Source: Tyto alba (lineage: Eukaryota; Chordata; Aves; Strigiformes; Tytonidae). From it: a stretch of 64,000 nucleotides of DNA. Both the position numbers and the translations under genes were made by a program. Each line of letters begins with the position of its first letter. Within the stretch, counting starts at the first letter, position 1. Positions 47,701 through 61,900 of this stretch are shown one piece after another. The stretch lies in NCBI RefSeq assembly GCF_018691265.1, contig NW_024881276.1:2542001-2606000 (forward strand). The letters are read 5' to 3'. The notes beneath the pieces were generated by a model, which was given only the letters and a program-made list of their open reading frames with translations, did no database searches and was not told where the DNA came from.

Positions 47701-50700
47701 GGGGATGGCTTTGGAAAAGGATTAGTTAGTTGACACAGGTTTCTCTTTCAGAGCAGTAAAAAAACCCGGACCATTTAAGATCATCTTCAGGGAAGAGTCA
47801 TTTTTGGTTGCTGCTACGGAATTTGCAGCCACAGAGGATGAGGTTGATGAAGTCTTGTTTACTGTGTTTTTGTGTCTGCTGCTTCATTAATTGCCAATTG
47901 ATTGTGCTCCAAGCCTTGTGTTTTGCGGTCTAAGTGCAAAGCTTGGGTGCTTTATTTATTTATGGGGTTTCTTTGCAGGGGGAGGTGACAGTTTGAGTGC
48001 TGGTGTGATGATCAGATGTCTGACCAAGAAAGAACAGGGGGCCTTTCCTTATGAAATCTCACAAATACCAATGTCCAGACTTTGAAGGATGTCGAAAGTA
48101 CTTTAAATCACTGTGATGAGCAAGTGAAGTTAACACTCTGTTACTTTTCTCTTGCCCTTTTTTCTCTGGAATCTGACTGTCGTTCAGTTAAATACTAACT
48201 AAATGTTTTGATATGAGGTGAGCTGTTTACAAGGGTGATTTTTCTGTGGCCACTGAGACTACCTTCAAGACCAGGATTGTTCAGTATATCCACACTACTT
48301 TAAATACCCAAATACCTTGTAGCCAGAGTAGTAGAAGAAACTTGAAAGCGCGTGTTGTGTAACCTCCATGACCCCCTGTGTTGTACACTGGGAGCGTTAC
48401 AACTTAATGTATCCAGAAAAGGAGACGTGGTCTTTTCTTGAGTACTGTCATCTAACTGTGAGAGAGCTTTTCTCCTGTAATCCAGACATAAATTATTCTT
48501 AATCTTTTCTTTAAACTAACTGATGTCGGTGGTTTGTGGGTGTTCTTTTTTGTTGTGGTGCTTTTTGTTGTTTGGTTTGTTTTGTTCTGTTTTTTCTCCT
48601 CTTACTTGCATTGACCATGATAGGAACAGAAGCTCATTGGGCTTCTTTGTTTTGGACAAGCCGGTGGTGGTTTGAGGCACGACCTCCTCCTGACACTACC
48701 CAGCAATTGGTGGCCATCCTGCGAGCAAGTGGTCGAAGCTAAATGGCACGACGTAGGTAGGCAAAGCTTGCACGGTCTGGTCTTCCAGCGGAGCGGTGGG
48801 GATGGCCGTGGGTGCTTGCGTGCTCCAGGTAGGCAGCAGCAGAGTCCTGTGAGGGAGAGGGGTTAGAGGAAAGGGGCCAGGGCCTGGTAGATGGGGTTGG
48901 GAGTGGGAGGGGGCGTTGGGGCTGGGGAGGGGTGGCACAGGATGAGGGACTCGCCTTTGCAGGTGTGGCAACCACTGAGGCCTTACGCAAAGCTGAATTG
49001 GATGCCTGAGGAGTGCGTGTGAGGAGAGGAGGAAGAAAGGTCCAAGCATGGATCTGATTCCCGAAGGTATCCGTTTACAGGGCTGCAAATCAGCAACTGA
49101 ACCTGCAAGAGGAGAGATTTCTGGCATCAGTCCTCCTTTGGTGTGTGAGCTGGCTGTCCTGAACATGCTGGACACTTTTGAGTCCCACTGTAAAGATCTT
49201 TTCATTTGCTGCGTGGGGAATTAAAGCCTTATGGGGTTTGTTTCTTGTTCCAGAGCCAGAGATCTAACTTAAAGGCACTGAAGTGCACAGTTTAGCATTA
49301 CTTCAGTCCGAAGTCTAAATCTGGCCCTTCATCTTTTATATTGTCAGTGCGTGAAGGATCCAGCAAGAAGCAGTGATGCTGCTTTTAGCATTTGTGACTC
49401 TCTTGTGTGTGGAGGGGTCATGGGACTTGCTGCAGAGTGTATGAGAATGGCATGGCTTTGCCATCAGAAACCGTTTCTGTTACCATAGTTCAGAAGTTCT
49501 CACAGTTGGTGAATTGTTTTATTTTTTTTATTTTAAGATCTCCTCTAAAGATATCCATAACTGTGCACAAATATAGTTGCATTAAATAATGGAAATTAGC
49601 TATGGGAAAAGATGCTTCCGGGTCATCTAGAATATTGCTTCTGAAATGTTCACTTGAACCTCTTTTCAGAACATAACGTGAAATAGTACTGCTATCAGCT
49701 TTAGACAATGCACAGAAGCACATCTCTTTCGGTTAAAATGGTTAAAATCTGACTGGCCAACATGTGGCTGCGGCTAATGGCAAGACATGTAGTGTTCCCT
49801 TTCTTCAAGAACTGGATCTATTTTTTTGGCTCCAGATCCTCACAAATAGCCTGTTTTTGCTGGCGAGTGGCTCACAGTCCTGCTCTCCAGCTCCTGGTAG
49901 TAGATGGCACCAAAATACATTCGTTACTTCTGCCCGTGTCCCGTTCCAGGCTTTGTGGATTCAGGAAGGATCCCGTCGGCTCCCAGTACTTTTCTCCCAG
50001 TTTAGCTGTTACGCTGCAGGTTCCTGCCAGGTGCATTTGTGGTCTCTTTCTGCTACACTCCTCTGCATTGCGACTTGCTGCGGGGAATACCCACTCCATG
50101 GAGAGAGATGCATCCTGCACCAGGCGGAAATAACATAGCTCCCTAACATTTTTGTCCCGAAAAAGAGGGGCACGCCGCTGAGCCGGTGTGTGGTAGCTGC
50201 CCTGGCACGCAGCTGTACGCTGTAGCGTCCCTCTGTCTCTGAAGTAGGGAGGAGAGATGTAAAGGCAGAGTAGCTACTCGGGATTGCTTTGCTCTCGCCG
50301 ACGACGCGGCGACGTGCGCGTGTGCTGTGGGGCAGCTGATGCGCAGCGCTTGCGTGCTGCGTGTCTCGGTGGCTAGGCGCAGTCCTCCCCGCACACAGGC
50401 CGAACAAACCACTTGGAGCAGTCCGCCTCTTTATACTCGGGTCCCACATTTGTTGCCTTGCCCTCGGGCTGGTTTGAGAAACACTGAACTGGAGCGTGTT
50501 GTCTTGGCAGTGCAGCTGCCGGGATTCTTGTCCAATCTTTGTTTAAACGTCAAGAGCTGCAGCCTCCGATCCTTTCCCTGGGGACGTGGGCCAGCAGTTC
50601 TGACTGTCAGAGTGTTTCCTTAATGCTAAGCCTAAACTTACCTTTTTCTCTTAAATTTATCCCATTACATCTGACCTCTTATAGGCCCATGCCTTTGTTT

Positions 50701-52069
50701 CACTAACGTTAATATCTTACTGGTACTTGAAGAATATAAACAGCTTTGTGTGTGCCTTAGGTCAGGTGTTTAAGTTAAATCCCGCATGCGTGTTGGTCTT
50801 GGTTTCTTTTCCCTGTAAGGGCAGTTTCAGCCCCTGACTCGCTTTGTTGTTTTTTATTATTTTTTTTTTGTGTGAATTATATGGTGTAACAAGTCATTTC
50901 AAGCAAGGAATAAGAAGCTTTGAGTATTTTGCAGAGTGGCTGGTGCTGCACATGCGCTGGATAACCGCTGCGTTGGGTCACCATCCGAGTGCCTAGGGGC
51001 CCAGGACTTCAGAGCGTTTCATAAAACGGCTTGATGTTACTTGTTAGTAGCCTTATGAAACCTATCCTTCTAGACATCCTGCTGCATTGTTTGTCTGAAA
51101 ATGGGGTAAGCCACTGTGGGAAATTGTTTTCCCAGCAAATTTTAATTGGCTGCTGGGAATTACTAAGTCACTGGCTATTATTAAGAATAGTCTTGTTGCT
51201 GCGTAAAGGTGTAATGAAAAGTTTTTGTGATGGTGGAAGGAAGTGAAAGTGGTAGGGAGTTGCAGGCTTTGCTGGATGCTTTCTGTGCCTTTGACCTACC
51301 TTAAGGTCAGATGAACTATCTTTAGATTTTTTACAATGAGATTGTGGATTTACACTGAATTACTTTTTTTGGCTAAGCCAAGGTGGAAAAGAGGTAAAAA
51401 TTGAGAAGCTGCTGAATACTCACTGTGGTTAGCACTGCTAGAAGCTTGTGAAGAAGCAACATCAGATCACAGTTTATTACAAGCAAAAATCCAACCCCAT
51501 TGGTAATGAAGGCTCAGCAAGCATTTTAGAAGACTTTTCTTAACACTTAGTGACTTTTTCTTTTCTACTTGCAGTCCCCATAGGATAAGTATTGCCTGGA
51601 AGTATCTCTTCAGTTAAATATGATGGATACTATTTTGGTATTTGGATACTCGCTCCTATTATGATTTTTCCAGAACTATAAGGGGACGAGTACCATTACC
51701 CTCATTACTGGTAGTCTGTGGGGAGCTGGCTACACATATTAGACATCTGAATCGGTCTGTGAAAAATTGGAAATAATACAATGATTTTCTAATACCTTTC
51801 CCACATAAGCAGTTGTTATATCTGTGGGATTATTTTTTGTGAAGGGGGCGTGGAGCGTCACAAGACCAGCTTTCTAATTCAGTTTTGAAAGTAATTTGTG
51901 AGGTGGGAATTGCACAGTAGATGATGTAAGTTATCAGACAACTCGTGTTACCAGAAGCAAGCTAAGGAAATGTGGATTAGGTGAAATGTTCACGGGAAAA
52001 CTGAGAGGATAGTTTTTTAATCTAAAATCAGTTTCAAACAAGACAGGTGAATTTGTTGAGATATAAGCG

Positions 52070-52860
52070 GTCTCTCATAGATCCAGTATTAATTAATGTT
52101 TGCCATTAATGTTGTGGGTGAAGCAATGAGGACTCCGTTCATTAAATACCCAGATGAAACTGGGTGGAGATGTGCGTCTATTTGGAATTTAGTTATCTTG
52201 ACAGATTGGTGAAGGAGTCTGGAAGGAGGGGTTGGATGGGGCTGGGCAGGGGGTTACGCCTGCGGGCTGGGGGTGATGGGCCCAGCAGCAATAACTGTTC
52301 ATGGCCAGGACGTGAGGCAACAGGCACGCTGTTGCAAAAGCAAACACACTGGCATTTGCACCTAGAATTATCATCTGCAACTCACGTGGCAGTAAAGGAT
52401 GTTTTTCTGTAGCAAGGAAAGGGTATTTTCCGTGTAGGGAAGGGTTCAACTTGGAAGCCTTTGCCCAGATTTGGGCATCACAACCTCATGGTGGTTTTGT
52501 GTGCCAGCCTTACAAAGGGTGGTGGAGAGCAGCAGCTAGAAGGATCAGAAAGTTAGAAAATGTGGCCTGTGAGCAGAGGGTGAAAGAACTGGGTTTTACT
52601 TAGTCTGGAGAAAAGACTAAGATGTACTAACAAAAGAGTGAAGCGTAGTGTTCAAACGGGAAGTTAACTGTGTAAAGAAGAAAGGGGTGATCTCTGCAGA
52701 GGGTGACCTGGCAGAGGGCTTGAGCCGTGGCGAGGGAGATGTGTGCTGTCAGCACCGGGCCAGGCTTCCCAGCAGTAAGGGTCATGCAGAGTGGAAGGGG
52801 CTCGCATGGAGAGGCTGCGCTCCTATCTCCGTGCCCTTTTCCAGGATCCTGGAAGATCTT
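52070..52860 (+). mobile_element. Diverged CR1-type LINE fragment
   Basis: Several spaced phrases resemble the CR1 reverse-transcriptase and 3' regions: 'ccagatgaaactgggtgga' (about 52150), 'atcttgacagattggtgaag' (about 52195), 'cctgcgggctggggg' (about 52260) and 'gaaagaactgggttttactt' followed by 'agtctggagaaaagactaag' (about 52580-52620). They appear in the expected order on the plus strand with many substitutions and indels, so this is an old, dead copy. The edges are approximate. Confidence 0.55.
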
Positions 52861-54862
52861 TTTTTTTCTGCGACTGTCTCTTTTTTTTTTTTTGAAAATG
52901 GCAGTGCAGCGTGGGGGACAGTTAAGGAGAGAAGCACGAAGCACTGTTTTCAACCAACACAATTTTTGTTTTGGAAGCTTGGCTGTCGGTAAGTACTATG
53001 GTAAATTACAGAGGGAATGGTAGTATAACAGTAGTGATAACTGCAAAAATAGGTCTTTGTTCCAAATGGCTTTCTATTGTTAAAAGTTATATTTTAAGAA
53101 ATAAATCTTCCCGATGCTTTTTTCCCCTGGTGACGCTTAGTTTCCAGGCAGTATTTATGAAATGCTACTGTGCATTTCTAAGTTTTATTTTCTGTGTCTA
53201 CTTTTTTCTTTAGTTCCTATATAATTTTTTTTTTTTTCCACTTTTCTGTTTCCCCATGCCACAGTTTCTGTTGCTGCCCTGTTGCTTTTTCAGATGCACT
53301 CAGGGAGTAGAAATGTGGAGTCTGTTGGCAAAATGTCTGTGAAAGGAGGGTGAGCATCTCCTGTGAGTTTGTTATCCGCTCCTGAACTTGCTGTTGATGG
53401 GGAAGTTGGGCAGTTGGCACTCTCCCAGGCTGGGGAGCACTCTTCTGTTTTTTCACCTACTAGTGAAGAGCCCCATGCTCATTAATTTGAGGTGAATTAG
53501 TTTAATGTTTCTGAATCAGTATGTTAAGACTGGCTTTCCCCTTCCCCCCCCCCCCCCAAAAAAAAAAAAAAGGAAAAAAAAAAGAGTGGCATTTTGTGGG
53601 TCTGCTATATCTTTCATGCTATCTGGTATATTTGTACAATGTAAGGGTTAGAGAAAGAAAAGATTTTTAGTTGAACCTTTTGGTATTTCAGAGTTCATCT
53701 TGGCATTTAACTGAGCAAACAAATGTGTTTTTAATGAAGAGTTCAAAAATATATTAGTTTTGTGGTTCAGCTGGGAGGCAAAAGCTGTGGTTTTGTTCAC
53801 GCTTAAAAGTTGTGAGGCTGTGTTGCATTTTAATAATGCCATTTGAGCTACCACGACCACGGCTTTGCTTGTGTTTCTATCGAAAACTGACATTGAAGGG
53901 GTTCAGTTGGGACACTAAAGAATTATCCCATAATGAAACATCTCGTAAGAAGAACTTGTTTGAAGTCATGTTTGAAAAATTGATCCAGGCATTAATTAAT
54001 TTTTTTTTTTTTTTTTTTTTTACTTCATCCCTTCCCTTCCCTCCTCCAGTGCATTTTGTGGGTGAGGCTCGTGGCGTTTCTTAGCCGGAGGGTAGAGGCA
54101 GCATCAATTTTTGCGGCAGGGCAGCGGTGGGTTTCTAAAGGCAGTCCCCTGCCGTCACCCCTGTTTGCTGTGTGTCAGCGTGGCACACCGTGTTTCTGCT
54201 GCCGAGCTCTCTTCCCCTCCTGCTCGTGTTCCCCGTGGGTCGCTTCAGGCTGTCCCTGTGGTGGCTGCCGCGGGGTGTATCCGCTTCTCTCAAGTTAAAA
54301 ACCTGACCCACGTGGCGTGATTTCGTGTTTTCCACGACCTTGGCTCTGGTGCTGCTTTGATCTACAGATCTTCTCGTGTTGCTCAAAACTTAACTGCTCA
54401 GCGGTGGGGTGTAGTGAGAGACTGTCAAGGAGCTGGGAAGAGGAAACTGGGAGGATTAGAAAACAACCAAACAAAACAACCAAACAAAAGACCACCAAAT
54501 GCACAAACACAAAAACCCCAAAGACAGAATCTTAAAGCAAACTAACATAGCCAAAACTTTAAAATTTTGTAAGGTCAACATATGGAAGCTACAGTATATT
54601 GTGGGTTCCCCAACTCTCCTGTGCCCCCTCCCCCCAGTTGTAAGGAAGTGTTTTCCTTTGATGCCACAGCCTAAGTTGAGCAACAATAGTTCTTAAGTAA
54701 TAAGATCTGTGCCACTCCTCAGTGGATGGGTGGTGGTATCCTTTTCTTGTACTGCAGATGGGTGGGGAAGCAGAAATGTTACAGCATGGTGCTGACACTT
54801 TGGCCAGAAACTGCCTTATTTCAGTTGGAAAGATGTTGCCATCTCCCTCTCCTCCTTTTTAT

Positions 54863-54894
<32 letters not shown>

Positions 54895-55877
54895 CTGGCA
54901 GAGTATGCCGTTATCGGTTCCTTGGTTTTTACTTGAATTCCTGCTCTCTAATACTTTGTTTCCCAGCTCGTAGTGGTCCTGTTTTTGTTAGCTTTTTACT
55001 CTAAGGCATGGGGTGGACTGCCTGCCAGGACAGACCCTGGTCGAACTGTTGACATCTCTGAGGAGTGCTGCAATTCATCCGTTGGGTGTAACAACTTTAA
55101 TGCTTTTGCCATGTCCATTACAATAGGACACAAAACATACATGTGCAGGATCCTGCAGGAGGGGAATGTGGGCAGTTGGTGGGGGGAAAAATTCCTTCTG
55201 TTCCCATACTTAATATTGCTCAAGGCTCAGGACTAGATTAAAAAGGGCGAGTAAGCAGAATCCCTGCCAGGGAAGCTGAGCTATCCAGGATTGTCAAGGA
55301 GAAGGCTGAAGGAATGTCTTGAGGAATTAAGGCAGGAGCCACACGGAGCTTCCCCTCTACTTATTTTTTCTTTGCCCTTCTTTGAATTTATAAGCATGCT
55401 CAGTTCATGGAAGACCCTTTAGAAGGAAGAAAGAATCAGTGTTATTTGGAGAAATCAGCCCCTTAAGTCAGCTGAATAATCGTGCAGCATTTTGTTTTGT
55501 ATCCTCAAACCAGGCTAGAGAATACACTAATTAAGTTTTGCTTTGTTGGTATCGGTAAAGTTGGTTCCCATTCATGTTAAGAGGATGATGAGGTCGACTT
55601 TGAAATTATTCGGATGAATTTACTTTTAACTGTAGTACTTTGTGTATTTGTATTGTAGTACGTGTAACATACAGCTGATGTGTTTAATTTTTCTATATAT
55701 TAAATGAGAATTATGGAACTTAAGAGTTTATATTACGGAGGTATCATTTTTGTAGGAAAACTGCAATAAAAACATAACCTACCCTTCACTTACTTGCCAA
55801 AAATTAAACTGTAGCTCAACCATGAAATGCCTGATGCCACTCCGACTACCTAAATAGCACTCCTTTCATTTTTTTAG

Positions 55878-55930
55878 GAGCTTGTGATGTCATCAGCTGA
55901 AGCGAAAACATCTACCTCATGACCTGGCAT
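55878..55930 (+). other. Candidate 53-bp non-coding exon
   Basis: A pyrimidine tract ending TTTTTTTAG (AG at 55876-55877) precedes the segment, and a near-perfect donor, GTAAGTG, follows at 55931. The segment has a short ATG frame of 11 codons with its stop inside the exon (55887-55922). A second 5' UTR exon of the JADE3-like gene would look like this. Similar splice-site pairs occur by chance in 25 kb, so confidence is low. Confidence 0.3.
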
Positions 55931-58900
55931 GTAAGTGAAGGAGGAACTGATATTTAAAAGAAAATAAATGTGTGTGTTGGTGTTTACAATGTGTAAATTG
56001 AACCTATATACCTTCAACATTCAGGTATCACCTTTTAAATGAAAGCTTTGTGGATTTTAAAGGAGAGGAAGTCATAAAAGAAGCTGTTAACAATGAAGTT
56101 CCAGCCTGCAGAACTCCTTGTAATATTTTCAGTTAAAATGTGTCTTGGTGGACCCCGTAATGCTTGGAAGGCTGGTAGGCATAGATGGAATAATTTTATC
56201 TTACCACACTATTTACATGTGCTGCTTCTACCCCTTTTTATTCTCAGCTGCTTTTCTGGATATAAATTTTGATAGTTGTGATGAATACATACTGCACACA
56301 GTGATACCCTTCCTAAAATTAAAAACTCTGGTTGTGCACAAGGTTTAGATTCTTTTATGTACTCAGATACTTCACAGTAAACTTCCTGCAGTTTTGTGAC
56401 ACTTCTATTTTTTTCCCTTAAGTAAGCAAAAATATTTCAGTCCTCTGCAGAGGCGTTTTCAGATATTTTTTTTTTTCTTTCTTTTTTTTCTGGTCCGCCC
56501 GCTCTCTGCTTTTCTTTTATGTGGTTTAAAGGATTAAAGTGCAGTCATTGCTTTGAGGGGCTGATGTCAGCAGTGAGCTGGGTATTCCTAATTAGTGCCA
56601 ACACCTGTACCTCATTATGAAGCCTCGTTGAAGCTGTCCAGTGAACCGAGGTAGCTGGTCTCTGTTGCATGTCTCTAATGTGATTATAAAGCCCTCTCCT
56701 GATGCAAGTTTTATTACTTATTCAACTTTTGGAGTGATGTGGAAAGTGAAGCTAAGCTGAGCCATTTGGCTGGCTACCAAAGATCATAAGGAGTGGCAAA
56801 GCGAAGAGATGCAGTCATCTCAATTCCAAGACTTCTGGTTCAAAGCTTGCTTCTACTTTGACTGTTTAAATAACATAAGGAGGGAAAAAAAAAAAAAAAA
56901 AAAAAAAAGAAGGGGGAAAAGAATTTTTTCTAGTTTTCAGTGTCAGATACTCTGAATTTAGAGACCAGATCTACAGACTCCAGCTGGGCTATGAACATCT
57001 GAGTGCAGTTGCTATTGTGTATAACCCATTGATTTTCTGCAAATAGAGCTTTGGCCTAGACTACTCTTGCACCATCCTTTTGTCTTCGAGGGGTCAGGGC
57101 TTAGCAATTCTTTTCTACACAAAACCAGCATTGGTCTCTCCTCCCACCTGATTCTGTACTGTTAGCAGGACTACAATGCAATGTGCTTTGCCATTGCGGT
57201 TGGAAAATATGACCTCAGATCGACTTGACTAATAAAATTAACAGCTCAGATGAGGAGGGTTGCTATAATGTTTGGTCTTAGCAGACAAAAGGTTAAGCAT
57301 GGTTACTTTTTTCTAAGTAGTTTAAGTAAGTTTTTAAGAGTTTAGCTTACAAAATTCAAGCAAGCAGCAACACAATGCTGGCTGTGGGTTTTGGGTTATA
57401 TCCCTGTGAGTGAGGAGAGAGAGAGAGAGAGAATAACTTCAGATGTGTATCTTGGAAAGGTTTGAGATAATAAACCTGTAAGAATTCACATGAGAACACT
57501 GTGCTAGTTATCCAGATTTGGAAAAATGGAAGGAAATGGAAGTGTACTGGATTCTTAAACATCAGATATGAAATTGAAAGTCTAATTTTAAAGGATTCAA
57601 TCTCTGCAGACTAGAAGCCTCGGAGGAAAAAAAAAAAAAGAGGAATAACAAAATACAGATAAACTTCTGTGTGTTCTTCTGTATTAAGTATCTGTCAGTT
57701 GACTAACATGTCACTTACAAGAATGACTTACTGGTCAGCTTCAGGAAAGCTATAATTCAAGTTATTCCTGTTAAGTAAAAGTGCTAACCATCAAGCTATT
57801 ATATATTCTGATTTTGGGTGCTTTAAAAGGTTTTGGGTCTCGAGAAATCCTCACAGCCTATTTGGTTTTGTGGTGTGGTTTTGGTTTTTCTGTTTTGTTT
57901 TTTAATTTCCTTAGCTTGAAGTCGATGTAGCCATTTTTAAGTCCTTGCAGCACATTCTCTTTAGCGTCCTTTTAGCTTTGTGCAAGCTTGACTGATACCT
58001 AGAAATGGAATAAAGCATTTGTTTGCAGCTATGTATGTTGGTAGATATTCATATTAGATTTAGACATGACGTACAGGAATTGGGAATAGATGTAAATAGG
58101 TGTGTCTCTGCTACTTCGTGGCAGATATTAAAAATGACAAGAAAAGAGAGAGTAACAGATTTCAAAGCAGTTGTTTTTGTAGAACAGTTCCTTAATTCTA
58201 GATGAAATTCAAGGACGTTTCACCAGTGAATTTAACAATGCTTAATGGTGATTTTAAGACTGAAGTGTTTAATGTATAGAAGGCATACCTGTACCTCCAG
58301 AGGCAGTAAGGTAGGGCAGAGACTGGTCTTTCCTTTGCACGATTTGTGAGGTGCAGGAGTGGTTTGTGTGTGTGTATGCACACAGGTATGCATACATTTC
58401 AGCTTGTTCCAGGATGCTTTTTGTTTCTCCTTCCGTTCTTTTGGGTTCTCCAAAAGAAGATTCTGGATGAATAGTGCCCTAAGGTGCACGTAGGTTATAT
58501 TTGCACATCACGTTTATTAAATTTGTTTGGGTTTTTCTTTTTTTTTTAATAAAAAGCAACAACTCTAACACATTGGGAATGATCTAATCTTCTACTTAAT
58601 AATTTTGACCAAAATAGTTCTCTACAGTGAAACAGCATTTAACAAACTCTGCAGGACAACAGTATGTCAACTGTCAGAATCTCTGGTGGTTGTGCTCATC
58701 ATAATCTTAATCTTCTCTCATGAGCATAGTAATTTCAATATTTACCGTGGCCCTATCTATAGACCACCTATCTTATCTCTAGTCCACAGAGGTCAGGTTG
58801 GGAATGATGTATTAAAAAAATAAAAAGAAATCCATCGGAGACAGGTGAATTGTTATGACTAAATCTGGTTTTAGATGAGTTCCTTTTCTCAGTTATGCCA

Positions 58901-61900
58901 ATTACTGTCGCAGAATGGTCAACAGAGGACACGTAGGGCAAGAGAGCATTTATAAAGATTGCACAGACTCAGTTTCTTGTAAAATTTTGACTTTCGGATT
59001 TTCGGCAGATCAACACGACATATACTGTGTTAAATAACCTTTGTCCTCCATTTGCCTAATTCTCTTCAATCTGTTTACTTTTCAACCTCTGCAACATCCT
59101 GTAGCATTGTGTTTCTCCAAGTAATTTTGTACAAAGTTATCTTTTTTTTTTTTTTTTTTTTTCCTAATGACTTTCCTTTGAAGTTTGTTTCGTAACTTTA
59201 TATGTGTCCCTTATCTTCTGGGCCGTGAGAGGCAGTGAGTAGTCTTTTCACCCTGTTCACTTCTACTTACCGCTTGTGGCAGATCTCTCCTCTTCTGCAT
59301 CCTCCTTTCTCAGCTGGGGAGTGTCAGTCTGTTTAATCTCTTACCTTAAACCTATGGCAGGTTTCCCTTACAGCTGTAGTTGGAGGTTCACATTCTGCAA
59401 ATATTTTTTTTTCTCCAGTGGTGCTGGAAGGAGGGAGAAGATACTCCCTTGCTCTTAGCCCAGATGAGTGATCCACTAGTGTTGCACGTCAAAAGCTTTT
59501 TCCGTGTGACTCAGCGGGTGTAGCAAATGAAACCAGGCAGGCTTGTCTCGGCGCTTGTTGCTGCTGCTCTTGGGCCTTGCCAGAAGGATGCCTCCTAGTA
59601 CCAACGCGCAGCGCTCAGTGCTGTTCTCCTCCTACAGCAGTTCCTGCTACAGCCGATTTGGGAATGCCCAGGGACCCCATTTTTTTTAAAGGCGTTCAAT
59701 TAACGCGTGCGTTTGCATCATCTTAAGACCTTCCAGAAGTGTCCCGCAGGTGCTGTGCTAACAGCGAGCCGTAGCTGGTGTTGGGCCAGGCAGCAGCACT
59801 CAGCCTCCCTGGCAGGAGCGTCCCAGGGAGCGGAGGGACTGTGCACCCGGGTCACAGCTTCGGTGTGAACAACCCGTCACCTCTGCAGCTGGGGAGGTGG
59901 GTGGTGGAAGAGGAGTCTCGGGTGGCTTTACTCTGCCACGCAGGCTGGGTTGGGCCCTCTCGAAATTGCGGAGCCCCTGGTGACCGATACGGCTGCAGCC
60001 TGCCCTGTGCCCTCCAGCTGCGCAGGGTAAGAGCCTGCAGAGAAGGAGACTTCTTTACAGGTTTATAAAAACCTCGCCGACCGACTGGAGTTGCATGTAC
60101 AAAATGTACTGACTGTCCGGGTTTTGCACTGCCTCACCGAGTCTGAAGGATCACACTGCTATAAAGGAGGTTTTGTTTGTTCAATTTTATACTTGCATTT
60201 TTAGTTGTTATCTCTCCTTTTCTCTCCCTGTTTCTCAGCAGATACTTTATTAGTGCTCCTGACAGCATGGGAATTCAGGTGCAGCAGCTGCAGTGTGTTG
60301 TGGGCTCTTACCTGTGAAAAAAAGGTGTGGTGAAACACCTCCCTACTTCCATGGCTTGTAGGCAATTCCATTCTTCCCAGTACAGGAGTGGAGAGTGGAT
60401 GAAGGGACCAACTTTGGAGTCAGATTCATTATCTCACATGCCTGCAGCTTTGGAAGGTCAGCTGTGATAGTTCTCATCCTCCCAGGGTGGGAAGGATAGT
60501 ATTTTCTGGTACTTTTCTGACTGTGCCTATTCAAGTACCAGTGCTGTTTGTGATCCATCCTGTGGGTTGACACCTTTTTTACTGTGCCAAAAAAAGCCAC
60601 CTCCATCCACTTACTCAGCTTTAGCACAGGTCAAATAGGACATGCTTTCTGCTAGGAACAGTAGAGGAGTGGTGGTCTAGTCTTACTCATTTTAATCTTG
60701 TTTATTTAGTGAGTGGGGAGGAACAGGCAGGAGGAATTCAGAGGAGTGTTAATGGTCAGTCCTGATCAGTGTGTCCCCTCATTCAAAAAATATGAAAGTG
60801 CTTCGGCTTCAACTTGGCTGTTTGAGAAATTTAACCTTGTGTGGTCTTTAGGATGCATCTCAACTGCATTCTCAAACAAGATGTGGCATTTTTGAAACCT
60901 TGGGCAAGTGCGATCATCCTTTGGTTCCTTTTTCCAGTGCAGCGTCAGCCTGAGTGGGCAAGTTTGCTACTTATTTTGTCATTGAGGCACCTTGTGTTGT
61001 GACGGAAAAAAAACAGTAATTTTTCCTTTTGCCTCTGCTCTGTACAAAAAAATGGACAAACATCAGTGGGTCACAGTATGTCTTCCATGGTATCTTTTCC
61101 CACCTCAATTCGGTGATTGAGAGAAACCTGGAATGGTGTTTATGATTTTATAAATCTATTCTAAAACTGTCTGACTAACAGACCCCTCAATATCTTCGGT
61201 GTGTTGTATATTACCGATTGTAGCACATAACGTTAAATTAATTGGCTGGCAATTAAAAGTAATTTAAATTAATTAGTTATTAAGAAAATTTTGTTGTCTT
61301 TTTAAAAAGTTTTTTAAACTAAAATGAAGTGCTTTAACAACTCTTCAGGTAAATTTTTGCTCACGTTTTGATGTTTTGACATGGAGAACTAAAATAATAG
61401 GGCAGCCATATATAAATGTGTCGTGTGAAATTCTAGAAAATATAGTAGGATATCACTATTCAGCCAATGATTTTGAGTGTTCCAAATATTATGTTGAGTT
61501 CTGGCTGTGACAGGACATTCCCTTTAATTGTTCTTATCCGATGATCCCCTCAGTCCCCTTTTTTTACTCGAGGAGAACTTTAGCATGTTTACTTTCAACT
61601 TGTAAATGAAAACCATTTCTTGTTTCATGAGGAAAGAAATTATCAACTTAATGTTTCCTGTAGGAAAACATTTGTGTTATTGCTTTCTCTTACCCATTGA
61701 GTAGAATGTAAAGATGCAACTTGGTGTTTTCTGCCTTTTGCAATCCTTCAGGTTTTGTTAGCGATGCAAAACTTTGCAGCAAAGTGGTTAGTCTCTTCAA
61801 AGCATTATAAGCAAGAAATAAACGAGCCAAAACGGATAAAATATTTAATGCAGTTCGCTGTTGTTGATTTTTTTATTATTTGAAATTTAGGAAAAACAAG

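Noticed and set aside
48696..49205. A 169-codon minus-strand frame
   Set aside because: Pro/Ser/Leu-rich, no recognisable domain, shared with other open frames on both strands, and no splice or promoter support.
49762..50138. Two overlapping plus-strand frames of 123-124 codons
   Set aside because: Two different frames of equal length over the same DNA indicate a chance lack of stops. No homology recognised.
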